From positions 1-39,009 of the forward strand of contig JAISHW010000071.1 in NCBI GenBank assembly GCA_031262365.1: a stretch of 39,009 nt of DNA. The letters run 5' to 3'. The stretch is from Lentimicrobiaceae bacterium. GTDB taxonomy: Bacteria > Bacteroidota > Bacteroidia > Bacteroidales > F082. Positions 19,401 to 25,665 of the stretch are shown here, one piece after another. The notes below the pieces were generated by a model that saw only the letters and a program-made list of their open reading frames with translations, searched no databases and was not told where the DNA came from. A program made the position numbers and the translations under genes. How positions within the stretch are numbered: the first letter of the stretch is position 1; each line of letters begins with the position of its first letter.

Positions 19401-20654
19401 AGTTCGCCGGGATTTGCATTCGCATTTGGTGGTGAAGCCGACATTCGGCACAATGCAATAGCCAACAACTGGCTCACAATGGATTCGTTACTCAACAGTC
19501 CGTATGCTAAAAAATATACCGAAACATTCAATTACCGCATCAATGTTGAACCGTTACCCGGCATGAAAATCGATATCAGTGCCGACCGTTCTTATGCCGA
19601 AAACTTCGAAGAATACTTCAGAGCCGATGCCAACGGCGTTATCCAGTCTTACACGCCAACACGTGTCGGAAACTTCAGTATGTCGTACGGCTTGTGGAAA
19701 ACATCTTTTACGGGATCGCGTAAAGACGAAAACTCATCACTGTTTGACGACCTATTGAGCAATCGGAAAATAATTGCCGAAAGATTGGCTAACAATAATG
19801 CACAATGGATTGCCGAAGGTAGCCACTATTTCTACGATTCGATTGCAAAAGATTATTACCCATACGGATACGGGTCGACATCGCAAGAAGTTGTCATGTA
19901 CTCATTTTTGGCAGCCTATCGAGGTGGCGATGCAAGCAAGATTACACTGAACCCATTCCCAAATATTCCGATTCCAAACTGGTCGATAAACTATAACGGG
20001 TTGACAAATATTCCTGCTGTGCAAAAATTATTTAAAACCGTAAACTTAACCCATGCCTACCGTTCGTCGTACACCATCAACTCTTATGCTTCAAATGTGA
20101 GTTACGACCCAAACAACACAACACAAGTTTACGAAAACACAAACCTGTTTATCACGAAATACGATATTGCTCAGATAGTACTTAGCGAGCAATTTTCGCC
20201 ACTGTTTGGTATTGATATAGGGTTTCATAACTCGTTAACCGCTCGGTTTGAATTCAAAAAGACACGTAGTTTAACATTAAGTTTTACCAATAATCAACTG
20301 ACGGAAGTCAACGGACAGGAAATTATTATCGGAACAGGATACCGGATTCGCAACCTCACGATATTTAATGCAAATAGTCGCAATTCACGCACTTCGAACG
20401 ACTTGGTTTTGAAAGTCGACTTAGGATTCCGAAACGACAAAACAATCTTACGCCGCATCGACGAGAATAACAATCAAATTTCTGCCGGACAGGAAAAAAT
20501 CAACTTGTATATTACGGCAGACTACACATTCAGTTCGCGCCTGACCGGACAAGTATTTTTCAAACGCGATGTTACCGATCCATTCGTTTCGGCACAGTTC
20601 AAAACAACATCGACTTTTGCCGGATTCACACTTCGTTTCAATCTAGCACAATAA
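13413..20654 (+). CDS. sprA: Type IX secretion outer-membrane translocon SprA (SovA)
   Basis: A 2413-residue protein, the usual giant size for SprA/SovA. A signal peptide (hydrophobic core about residues 12-25, ending near TTYAQ) targets it to the outer membrane. Family landmarks are FGGNTIDIRPQGSAEISFGIKHN and the SYIDDFEGAKSTIDLR segment; the N-terminal SprA domain appears more than once. The remainder is rich in alternating beta strands, and the protein ends in an aromatic beta-signal-like GFTLRFNLAQ. SprA forms the 36-strand barrel through which folded type IX substrates cross the outer membrane. A Pro/Gln/Arg-rich low-complexity stretch lies near residues 1910-1945. ATG 13413 is used; a TTG at 13428 is also possible. 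Confidence 0.96.
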   Translation: MWGFHLNKYYKSSSVLLVVVALLFVVAQQTTYAQESQDTTHGIIYPIPIDNGNPYNQLDQQSPMYLQDPPNIKREIVYNPATGQYDFVSKVGDFEYRTPTTMDAKEYLNYQNKKGQQSYWNTRKKSTETNDGSIIPAIYVGGKAFDMIFGGNTIDIRPQGSAEISFGIKHNKRDDPRLNVRQRSVTNFDFNQKIQMNVIAKIGEKIDFKISYNTEATFEFENKMKLQYTGNEDEIIKLIEAGNVSFPLNSTLIRGSQALFGVKTQLQFGRTTVTALFSEQESESKNITVQGGAQTNEFNLTAIDYEENRHFFLSQYFRDKYEDALETLPVVTSDVNITKIEVWITNKGAALENNRNILAFTDLGEAKNDWLFNREVHPAFGSTLPANKANDLITRLDTSAVRSINSISSYLTGDPFRIGKTGYLVSGQDFEKLENARKLNASEYTLNSKLGFISLNTAITADQTIAVAYQYTVIGHNEVFQVGEFSDQGINAPKVLLAKLLKSTTLNTRMPMWNLMMKNVYSIRAYQVNREDFTFNILYSGNENGVPTGYFTEGNENIKGVPLIHLLNLDNLNQQNNPVQGGDGIFDFIDNAASSGGTINASNGRIYFTVLEPFGSYIREKVFNNDINLANKYAFDSLYTLTKTAAEQYTDKNKFVLEGYYKSQSGSEISLNALNVPQGSVKVTAGGVPLTENVDYTVDYTLGRVSIINEGILNSGTPINISLENNSMFNLQKKRMMGLRVEHVFDENFRIGGTLLNLRERPLTQKVNYGDDPINNTIYGFDVSYRTESRWLTKMIDKIPGINTKQISTISFDGEFAHFLPGYSRAVGSGGTSYIDDFEGAKSTIDLRQFHNWYMASTPQGQTDKFPEAAPGTGLDYGKNRAKLAWYVIDPLFYDRYGTLRPGNVDKNELSKHSSRQILEQELFPNKQVQSGISTNISVLNLAYFPSERAPYNYDVRPTSYTSGMEEDGSLANPHTRWGGIMRPLESTDFEATNIEYLEFWMMDPFIDDPNNSGELYFNLGDISEDILRDGRKSYENGLPSTAEVMNVDTTIWGRVPILQAIVEVFNNDPASRKYQDIGYDGLNDEDETSFFKGTFLDAIQEIYGIGSKAYELAAKDPSADNFHYFRGSDYDSDSRYGSITERYKNYNGPDGNSPTDEQNTESYSTSSTTLPNVEDINKDNTLGESERYFQYEVKIEPNKMNVGENYIADIHTTNVTLANGQREEVTWYQFRIPINQPDKVIGNIEDFRSIRFMRMFLKGFEKEKVLRFATLELVRGEWRTYTHNIQAPGEYIPSDAANETKFNISAVNYEENGNRTPIPYQIPSGIDQEVYYGTTSLVRMNEQSMMLTVQNLLDGDARAAYKTTGFDFRQYKKLKMYVHAEKYAETDHLEDGDVSIFIRMGSDFTENYYEYEIPLKLTPWHTSDADLIWPEENRFDIDLDELVNVKQRRNKSLQETNTTVRVNYLYTEQYDSHQIKVIGNPSVSDIKGMMIGIRNPKKIGVQSTDDGSPKNVIVWVNELRLTDFDNSGGWAATGRVEAMLADLGRVSFSGSHSSAGFGSLDMKVNEVSLESTTSFDVSTDIDLGKFLPETTGIKIPMHFDYGETHINPKYNPLNPDVTMKDELDALNTKSQKDSLKALVNDFSLRKNINFINVRKERTGKNPKVRIYDIENINVSYSYSEAYNRNIDIEYYTRKLYRGGLAYNYVSNPKNVTPFAKWKIINSPSMQLLKDFNFYYLPKSLSFRTEMNRRYDEKKFRTKSQGDIITYPTYAKEWDWTRDYTFQYDITRGLKLDFAAGANAYIYEPGGNPDRGSVAWKANRDTIIDEILNFGTKTRYAQTVKLNYTVPINKIPIFNWISATAIYQGGYTWLASASSVQDRIGNSIENENTKQINGNLDFTRLYNKVPYLKQLNTPRRTNTRGETTPRQGAARPQQNEASADSTQQKSSVNYFKIVGDQLLKLAMSVKRANINYTQKNGQYLPGFMHEPDLFGLNFANSSPGFAFAFGGEADIRHNAIANNWLTMDSLLNSPYAKKYTETFNYRINVEPLPGMKIDISADRSYAENFEEYFRADANGVIQSYTPTRVGNFSMSYGLWKTSFTGSRKDENSSLFDDLLSNRKIIAERLANNNAQWIAEGSHYFYDSIAKDYYPYGYGSTSQEVVMYSFLAAYRGGDASKITLNPFPNIPIPNWSINYNGLTNIPAVQKLFKTVNLTHAYRSSYTINSYASNVSYDPNNTTQVYENTNLFITKYDIAQIVLSEQFSPLFGIDIGFHNSLTARFEFKKTRSLTLSFTNNQLTEVNGQEIIIGTGYRIRNLTIFNANSRNSRTSNDLVLKVDLGFRNDKTILRRIDENNNQISAGQEKINLYITADYTFSSRLTGQVFFKRDVTDPFVSAQFKTTSTFAGFTLRFNLAQ

Positions 20655-20662
20655 GTTGAGTT

Positions 20663-21223
20663 TTGATTATTATTGACAACATCATTGTTTCGGACGAATT
20701 TATCAACGCCCATTTTAGCTGTAACCTTTCGTCTTGCAAAGGCGCGTGTTGCGTTGCCGGTGATGCCGGAGCTCCTTTAGAGGATGAAGAAATAGGAATG
20801 ATTGAAGATAATATAGATGGCATCAAACCTTTTATGGAAGAAAAAGGCATTGCTGTTGTCGAAAAAGATGGCGTTTTTGATTACGATGAAACAAGCAATT
20901 TAGTAACTCCTTTAGTCAACGATGCCGAATGTGCTTTTGTTGTTTTTCGCGGCAAAATAGCTTACTGCGCTATCGAACAAGCATTCTACGCCGGAAAAAG
21001 TGATTTCATCAAACCGATAAGCTGCCATTTGTATCCGATTCGTTTGTCCGAAAAAAACGGATTTACATACATCCAATACCATCAATGGAGCGTGTGTGTG
21101 CCGGCAGTCAAAAAAGGAAAAAAAGAAGGAATTCCTTTGTATAAAATGCTCAAAGAAGCCTTGATTCGGCGTTTTGGAAACGAATGGTACAATAAATTCA
21201 TAGAAGCATTAAAACGACGGTAA
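20663..21223 (+). CDS. DUF3109 cysteine-cluster protein
   Basis: A 186-residue cytoplasmic protein of the DUF3109 family, whose function is unknown. The Cys-rich N-terminus (CNLSSCKGACC, then GDAGAPLE), plus Cys in ECAFV, YCAIEQ, ISCHLYPIR and WSVCVP, suggests a metal or Fe-S site similar to YkgJ-type CxxxCC proteins. The conserved region starts at the first residues, and no ATG is available until residue 46, so the TTG at 20663 is the most likely start. This lies 8 bp after the sprA stop, consistent with translational coupling. Placement directly after sprA suggests co-transcription but not a secretion role. Confidence 0.85.
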   Translation: MIIIDNIIVSDEFINAHFSCNLSSCKGACCVAGDAGAPLEDEEIGMIEDNIDGIKPFMEEKGIAVVEKDGVFDYDETSNLVTPLVNDAECAFVVFRGKIAYCAIEQAFYAGKSDFIKPISCHLYPIRLSEKNGFTYIQYHQWSVCVPAVKKGKKEGIPLYKMLKEALIRRFGNEWYNKFIEALKRR

Positions 21224-21265
21224 AGCTAACATTCGCAATTGATTTTCGATACGATCGTTTCTTGT

Positions 21266-21297
21266 AATCACTTTACAATAAAATCAGTGATTTTCTG
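21266..21297 (+). terminator. Candidate intrinsic terminator after the DUF3109 gene
   Basis: AATCACT (21266-21272) pairs with AGTGATT (21286-21292), followed by a short T-rich tail. The right arm is also part of a small self-palindrome (AAAATCA-G-TGATTTT, 21280-21294), so folding is ambiguous. It sits between the DUF3109 gene and the porZ promoter. Confidence 0.35.
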
Positions 21298-21319
21298 TTA
21301 TATAAGCGAGAGATAGTTG

Positions 21320-21327
21320 TACTTTTA
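21320..21327 (+). promoter_or_regulatory. Candidate -7 element of porZ
   Basis: TACTTTTA is one base from TAnnTTTG and ends 19 bp before the porZ ATG at 21347. The same variant is found upstream of polA. Confidence 0.4.
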
Positions 21328-21346
21328 CCGTATAAAAAATTACTTT

Positions 21347-23662
21347 ATGCAACAAATTAGAAATTATACACTTACACTTTGTTTTTTACTTTTATCGTCC
21401 ATCATCTGCGCTCAAGGAGTAGCAATAGGCGAATGGCGCACGCATCTCCCGTACCAACGTGTAATAGACATCGATGTGGTTGGTTCAAAAATTTATGCCG
21501 CAACGCCTTACACGGTTTTTTATTACGATAAAGAAGATAATAATGTGACGATTCTCGACAAAATAAGCGGTTTAAGCGATGTTGGGGTGCGTGCAATTCG
21601 TTATAATAAAGACGCAAAAATTATCATGGTCGCTTATAGTAACACCAATATCGATTTAATTTATGAAAATGGATCGGTTTATAATATGAGCGATATTAAA
21701 GACAAGGAAATCATTGGAAACAAAACGATTAACAGCATTTACTTTCATGAAAAATTAGCGTATTTGGCTTGCGGCTTCGGTATCGTAGTCATTGATTTAA
21801 GCAAACTCGAAGTAAAAGATACGTATATCATTGGAAATAATAGCACATACATAAATGTAAATAGCGTTGTTATGCACGACAACAAACTCTTTGCTGCTAC
21901 CGAATCGGGAATTTATTATGCTTCGCTCGATAGTCCGAATTTATCTGATTTTTCACAATGGACAAAAGACCAACGCCTAATTCATCCCAATTTACCATAC
22001 AACCCGATTATTTCTTACGAAGGAAAACTATTGGCTAATTATGCATCTAATACATATAATTCAGACACGATTTTTGTTTTAGAAAACGGTGAATGGGATT
22101 ATTTTACGAAAAACGAAAACTATTTGTGCCGGCAGATGCGTGTCTGTAACAACAAACTCGTAATATCCAACCAATACCATGTCTCTATCTTTAATAATCA
22201 ATACGAAACAGAATACACAAGCGGATGGACAGAGTCAATGACAGCTATTTTAGATGCAGAAAATCAACTCTGGATAGGCTCGCGCACACGAGGACTACTT
22301 TATATGATAGATGCAGAAAATAGCAAGTCGGTAAGACCAAATGGACCTGGATCGGCTAATACTTACGAAATGGTAGCCGGTGCCGAACATGTTTGGGTAG
22401 CTTCAGGAGGACACTCAAGTGTTTGGGCAAAATTATGGATGCGTGATGGTGTATTCCAATTTGATGGCAATTGGTGGCAAACATATAATTCGTCAACGCC
22501 GGGAGGATTAGACACTATAACTGATTTTATTTGTGTTGCCGTTGACCCCAACGATGGATCAAAAGCCTATGTCGGCACTTGGCAAGCCGGTGTTGTAGCG
22601 TTTGAAAATGGTGAAGTAAACCAAATCTACTCAGCACATAACAGTACATTATCACCTTGGATAGCAAATACAGCATTAGTAAATATCAGCGGGTTAAGGT
22701 TTGACAGCAGAGGAAACCTTTGGGCGGCAAATACAGGAACAACAAATTTGCTTTCGATGATGACTCCTTCTAAAGTGTGGAAATCATTTCACTTAGGAGG
22801 AACAAACAGCGGTATTGATATTGGTCCGTTGATGATCGACAAAAACGATTATAAATGGATTATTCGTCGCGATAATAGAATTATCGTTTTTAACGATAAC
22901 GAAACATTCGATAATAGCGCAGATGATCAAGTAGCTGTATTAGGACCAGGAACAGGATCTGGAAATATTCACGGAAATGTTACGTATTGCACAACTGTCG
23001 ACCTTGATGGAACGGTATGGATAGGAACCGACAATGGACCTGCAACACTCTACAATTCCGCGAAAATTTTTCAATCCGGACAAAATTACGATGCTATACG
23101 CATTTTAGTTCCTCGAAACGATGGTTCGGGACAAGCCGATCCACTTCTCGAAGGACAAAAAATTCTCTGTATAGCAGTTGATGGAGCTAACAATAAATGG
23201 TTTGGTACCGAAAACGGCGTATTTCATCTGTCGAGCAATGGATTAGAAGAACTTCATTACTTCAATACCGACAACAGTCCATTGCTTTCCAATACCGTAT
23301 CAAGCATCGCGATAAACAACAAAGGCGAAGTGTTTTTTGGTACGGGAAACGGCATCATCTCTTATCGGGCCGTGGCTACGCCTAGCGAACCGGAAAATTC
23401 AGATGTATACGCTTTCCCAAATCCTGTTCATCGCGATTATCTTGGTCCAGTAGCAATCAAAGGGGTTGTTTCGGGTGCTTTGTTGAAAATAACAACAGTC
23501 AACGGTTCTTTAATTTCTCATGTACGTGCCGAAGGCGGACAAGCTGTTTGGGATGGTCGCGCACTGAACGGCAAGGAAGTTGAACCGGGAATTTACCTTG
23601 TATTTGTCAGTACCGACGACGGCAGAGAAACTTTAGTAACTAAAATATTGATGATGCGTTAA
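21347..23662 (+). CDS. porZ: Type IX secretion attachment-complex protein PorZ
   Basis: A 771-residue surface protein. A signal peptide (LTLCFLLLSSIICAQG) is followed by GEWRTHLPYQRVIDI, the characteristic start of the PorZ N-terminal propeller. Two beta-propeller domains contain two-component-regulator-like blades (for example NLWAANTGTTNLL, TVWIGTDNGPATL, NKWFGTENGVFHL). A C-terminal Ig-like sorting-type domain begins at about VYAFPNPVHRDY and ends VTKILMMR. With PorU, PorV and PorQ, PorZ forms the complex that cleaves sorting signals and links cargo to A-LPS; PorZ binds A-LPS. The frame extends upstream to a TTG, but ATG 21347 is immediately before the signal peptide. recO follows 5 bp later. 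Confidence 0.92.
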   Translation: MQQIRNYTLTLCFLLLSSIICAQGVAIGEWRTHLPYQRVIDIDVVGSKIYAATPYTVFYYDKEDNNVTILDKISGLSDVGVRAIRYNKDAKIIMVAYSNTNIDLIYENGSVYNMSDIKDKEIIGNKTINSIYFHEKLAYLACGFGIVVIDLSKLEVKDTYIIGNNSTYINVNSVVMHDNKLFAATESGIYYASLDSPNLSDFSQWTKDQRLIHPNLPYNPIISYEGKLLANYASNTYNSDTIFVLENGEWDYFTKNENYLCRQMRVCNNKLVISNQYHVSIFNNQYETEYTSGWTESMTAILDAENQLWIGSRTRGLLYMIDAENSKSVRPNGPGSANTYEMVAGAEHVWVASGGHSSVWAKLWMRDGVFQFDGNWWQTYNSSTPGGLDTITDFICVAVDPNDGSKAYVGTWQAGVVAFENGEVNQIYSAHNSTLSPWIANTALVNISGLRFDSRGNLWAANTGTTNLLSMMTPSKVWKSFHLGGTNSGIDIGPLMIDKNDYKWIIRRDNRIIVFNDNETFDNSADDQVAVLGPGTGSGNIHGNVTYCTTVDLDGTVWIGTDNGPATLYNSAKIFQSGQNYDAIRILVPRNDGSGQADPLLEGQKILCIAVDGANNKWFGTENGVFHLSSNGLEELHYFNTDNSPLLSNTVSSIAINNKGEVFFGTGNGIISYRAVATPSEPENSDVYAFPNPVHRDYLGPVAIKGVVSGALLKITTVNGSLISHVRAEGGQAVWDGRALNGKEVEPGIYLVFVSTDDGRETLVTKILMMR

Positions 23663-23667
23663 AAAAC

Positions 23668-24393
23668 ATGAGCATCAAAACACGCGGTATTGTTTTTCAA
23701 TATCTCCAATACGGAGATACCAGTTTAATTGTCAAAATTTTTTCCGAAGAACATGGATTACAGTCTTTTTTGGTAAAAGGAGCACTTTCGAAACGAAGTA
23801 AATTTCGAGTAGCATTCTTTCAACCCATGTCGATTATCGAGTTTGTTGTTTCCGACCGAAACAACAAAGGCATGAAATACATGTCGGAAATTTATCCGGG
23901 CTATGTTTATCAAAATATTCCGTTTCAGATACATAAAAAGACGATCGTGTTGTATATGAGCGAATTGTTATCCAAAACAATTGCAGAAGGTGATAGAAAC
24001 AAGGCGTTTTTTTCTTTCATTTACGAAATTTTAATTTGGCTTGACTTGACAACCGCTCCTTGTGCTAATTTTCCTTTATTTTTTACCATTGAACTCACTC
24101 GTTTCTTAGGTTTTTATCCCAAACTAAACGACTCAAACAATTTCTTTCGTTTTGATATGTTACAGGGGTCGTTTGTTTCGGGGAAGGAAAGTCATGCTTA
24201 TTTTCTTCCAGAAGAGTTTTGCGTGTTTTTGCGTGAATTTTGTACGTCGCGACTCGAACAAATACATCAGATTCAAATCACAAACCAACAACGTCGCGAA
24301 CTTTTGAATCAGATGCTCCTGTATTACAAAATTCACATACCAAGTTTTGGCAACTTGTGTTCACACGATGTGCTCAAGGAAGTATTTGAATAG
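23668..24393 (+). CDS. recO: DNA repair protein RecO
   Basis: A 241-residue RecO, which with RecF and RecR loads RecA on SSB-coated gaps. The N-terminal OB-fold begins KTRGIVFQYLQYGDTSLIVKIFSEEHGLQSFLVKGA. The helical C-terminal part includes ELTRFLGFYPKL. The usual C-terminal zinc-finger Cys pattern is not evident, as is common in Bacteroidota. The ATG is 5 bp after porZ, so the two are co-transcribed. An interspersed repeat starts right after the TAG stop. Confidence 0.92.
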   Translation: MSIKTRGIVFQYLQYGDTSLIVKIFSEEHGLQSFLVKGALSKRSKFRVAFFQPMSIIEFVVSDRNNKGMKYMSEIYPGYVYQNIPFQIHKKTIVLYMSELLSKTIAEGDRNKAFFSFIYEILIWLDLTTAPCANFPLFFTIELTRFLGFYPKLNDSNNFFRFDMLQGSFVSGKESHAYFLPEEFCVFLREFCTSRLEQIHQIQITNQQRRELLNQMLLYYKIHIPSFGNLCSHDVLKEVFE

Positions 24394-24394
24394 T

Positions 24395-24598
24395 GGGAAC
24401 TTCTAAAAATCCCAATCTCTGCGTTACGCTTCTTCAACAAAATGCTCATTTACGCCAAGTAACCGACGTTGCGGAGCGAAAGCAGAAGCCGCTTGTGGAT
24501 TATGCTGAGCCGCGAGGAGGAAAAGACCGCAAAGCGGAATTAAACTCCGCTTTTGTTTCAGTCGCAAGCCTTGATATTGAAATTTTTAGAAGTCCTCC
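24395..24598 (+). repeat. Interspersed TIR repeat, copy 3 (longest)
   Basis: The core runs 24400-24592 (193 bp) between CTTCTAAAAAT and ATTTTTAGAAG. Relative to copy 2 it has an extra 84-bp GC-richer interior, including the hairpin AAAGCGGA/TCCGCTTT near 24534-24556. It fills the gap between recO and a convergent coiled-coil gene whose stop codon lies 20 bp beyond the right end. A 77-codon frame crosses it but is probably not a gene. Confidence 0.9.
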
Positions 24599-24612
24599 TA
24601 ATTTCGCGAAGC

Positions 24613-25557
24613 CTATCGAAGCGTAAATGCGGTATTTCCGATTAGATGGTCGCCTTCGTAGATGTCAACGTTGTAAATTCCTTTTTGGAGTTCTTGAGAA
24701 TCGCGTCTATCCCAATAAACGGACATCGTTTCATCAATATTTTGATAATTAATCGTTGAAACAATCGAATATTGAAGTTTTTCGCCTTTATACATGAACG
24801 AATATTCGTCGCCACGCCCTTTGATAAGCACTTTGCCATCAGGTTGTGATATGCGGAGGTAGAGTGTTTTTGTGCCCGGAACCACAATAGCATTTTGAGC
24901 AATTGTAAAACTTACTTTAATGCGTTCTACACGATTTATTTTGTCGGTTTCAATTTCTTTACTGCTTCCTCGTTTGCGTATTCCTGTTGCTTCGATATTG
25001 AAAGCACGCAATACGGCAGCCGTTTCGACTTTATCGGCAAGTTCTTCTTTTACTTTATTTAGCTGTCTGTTGCGTTTGATTTCAATATGATATTCTTCTT
25101 TGATGCGTTCGTTTTCTTCAGTCAGCTCACGGTTTACCGTATACATGGAGTCCATTTGTCGCACGTATACTTGCGATATTGTTTGCAGCTGTGTGAGTTT
25201 CTTTTTGATTTTGTAATATTCCCATTCTGTATCCAACAAACGCTTTATTTCGTTAGCGTTAGCCTGAATAATACTATCTTTTTCCATCAATTGTGCATCG
25301 ACCGATTCGGCTAAAGCACTATACTCTTGTTTGACTTGATTGTGTACGGTAAGCAAACTATCGACTTCGCGTTGAAGCTCAACTTTCTGGATTTCTTTTT
25401 CTGTTTGGAGTGCATTTAGGTTCGATTTCATCGAAATCAACCATACAGAAAGTCCGATAATTAATACAGTAAATAACGCTAAAACAATATACAACAAACG
25501 TGTTGCGCTTGGCGATGGAATTGAATTTCCCGGATTTGAATTATTTATTGTCGACAT
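24613..25557 (-). CDS. Membrane-anchored coiled-coil protein, function unknown
   Basis: A 314-residue protein not assigned to a named family. About 20 polar residues precede one membrane helix (about 21-42). A long heptad-rich coiled coil follows (about 45-185, Glu/Lys/Gln/Leu-rich). A C-terminal beta-rich domain of about 110 residues ends NVDIYEGDHLIGNTAFTLR and may be an Ig-like fold. The topology suggests a single-pass inner-membrane protein with its bulk in the periplasm. Similar proteins in this phylum are often labelled as chromosome-partitioning proteins without evidence. It has its own promoter and lies downstream of the polysaccharide-export operon, so a connection to the envelope is possible but unproven. 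Confidence 0.8.
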   Translation of the reverse strand: MSTINNSNPGNSIPSPSATRLLYIVLALFTVLIIGLSVWLISMKSNLNALQTEKEIQKVELQREVDSLLTVHNQVKQEYSALAESVDAQLMEKDSIIQANANEIKRLLDTEWEYYKIKKKLTQLQTISQVYVRQMDSMYTVNRELTEENERIKEEYHIEIKRNRQLNKVKEELADKVETAAVLRAFNIEATGIRKRGSSKEIETDKINRVERIKVSFTIAQNAIVVPGTKTLYLRISQPDGKVLIKGRGDEYSFMYKGEKLQYSIVSTINYQNIDETMSVYWDRRDSQELQKGIYNVDIYEGDHLIGNTAFTLR

Positions 25558-25582
25558 AATTAGTACTCTTTTATCGATGATA

Positions 25583-25590
25583 CAAAATTA
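25583..25590 (-). promoter_or_regulatory. -7 promoter element of the coiled-coil gene
   Basis: On the minus strand this reads TAATTTTG, an exact TAnnTTTG match, 25 bp upstream of the ATG at 25557. It indicates transcription separate from wzc. Confidence 0.5.
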
Positions 25591-25665
25591 GAATAAATGT
25601 TCCTTAAAATCAAGTTTACTCTAAGTATTAGGCGTATAAGATCCTAAATTATTAAAAAAATCTTT

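Noticed and set aside
24393-24626. A 77-codon open frame crossing repeat copy 3
   Set aside because: It begins with GTG inside the recO stop region, consists almost wholly of the interspersed repeat, and the frame is not preserved in copies 1 and 2.
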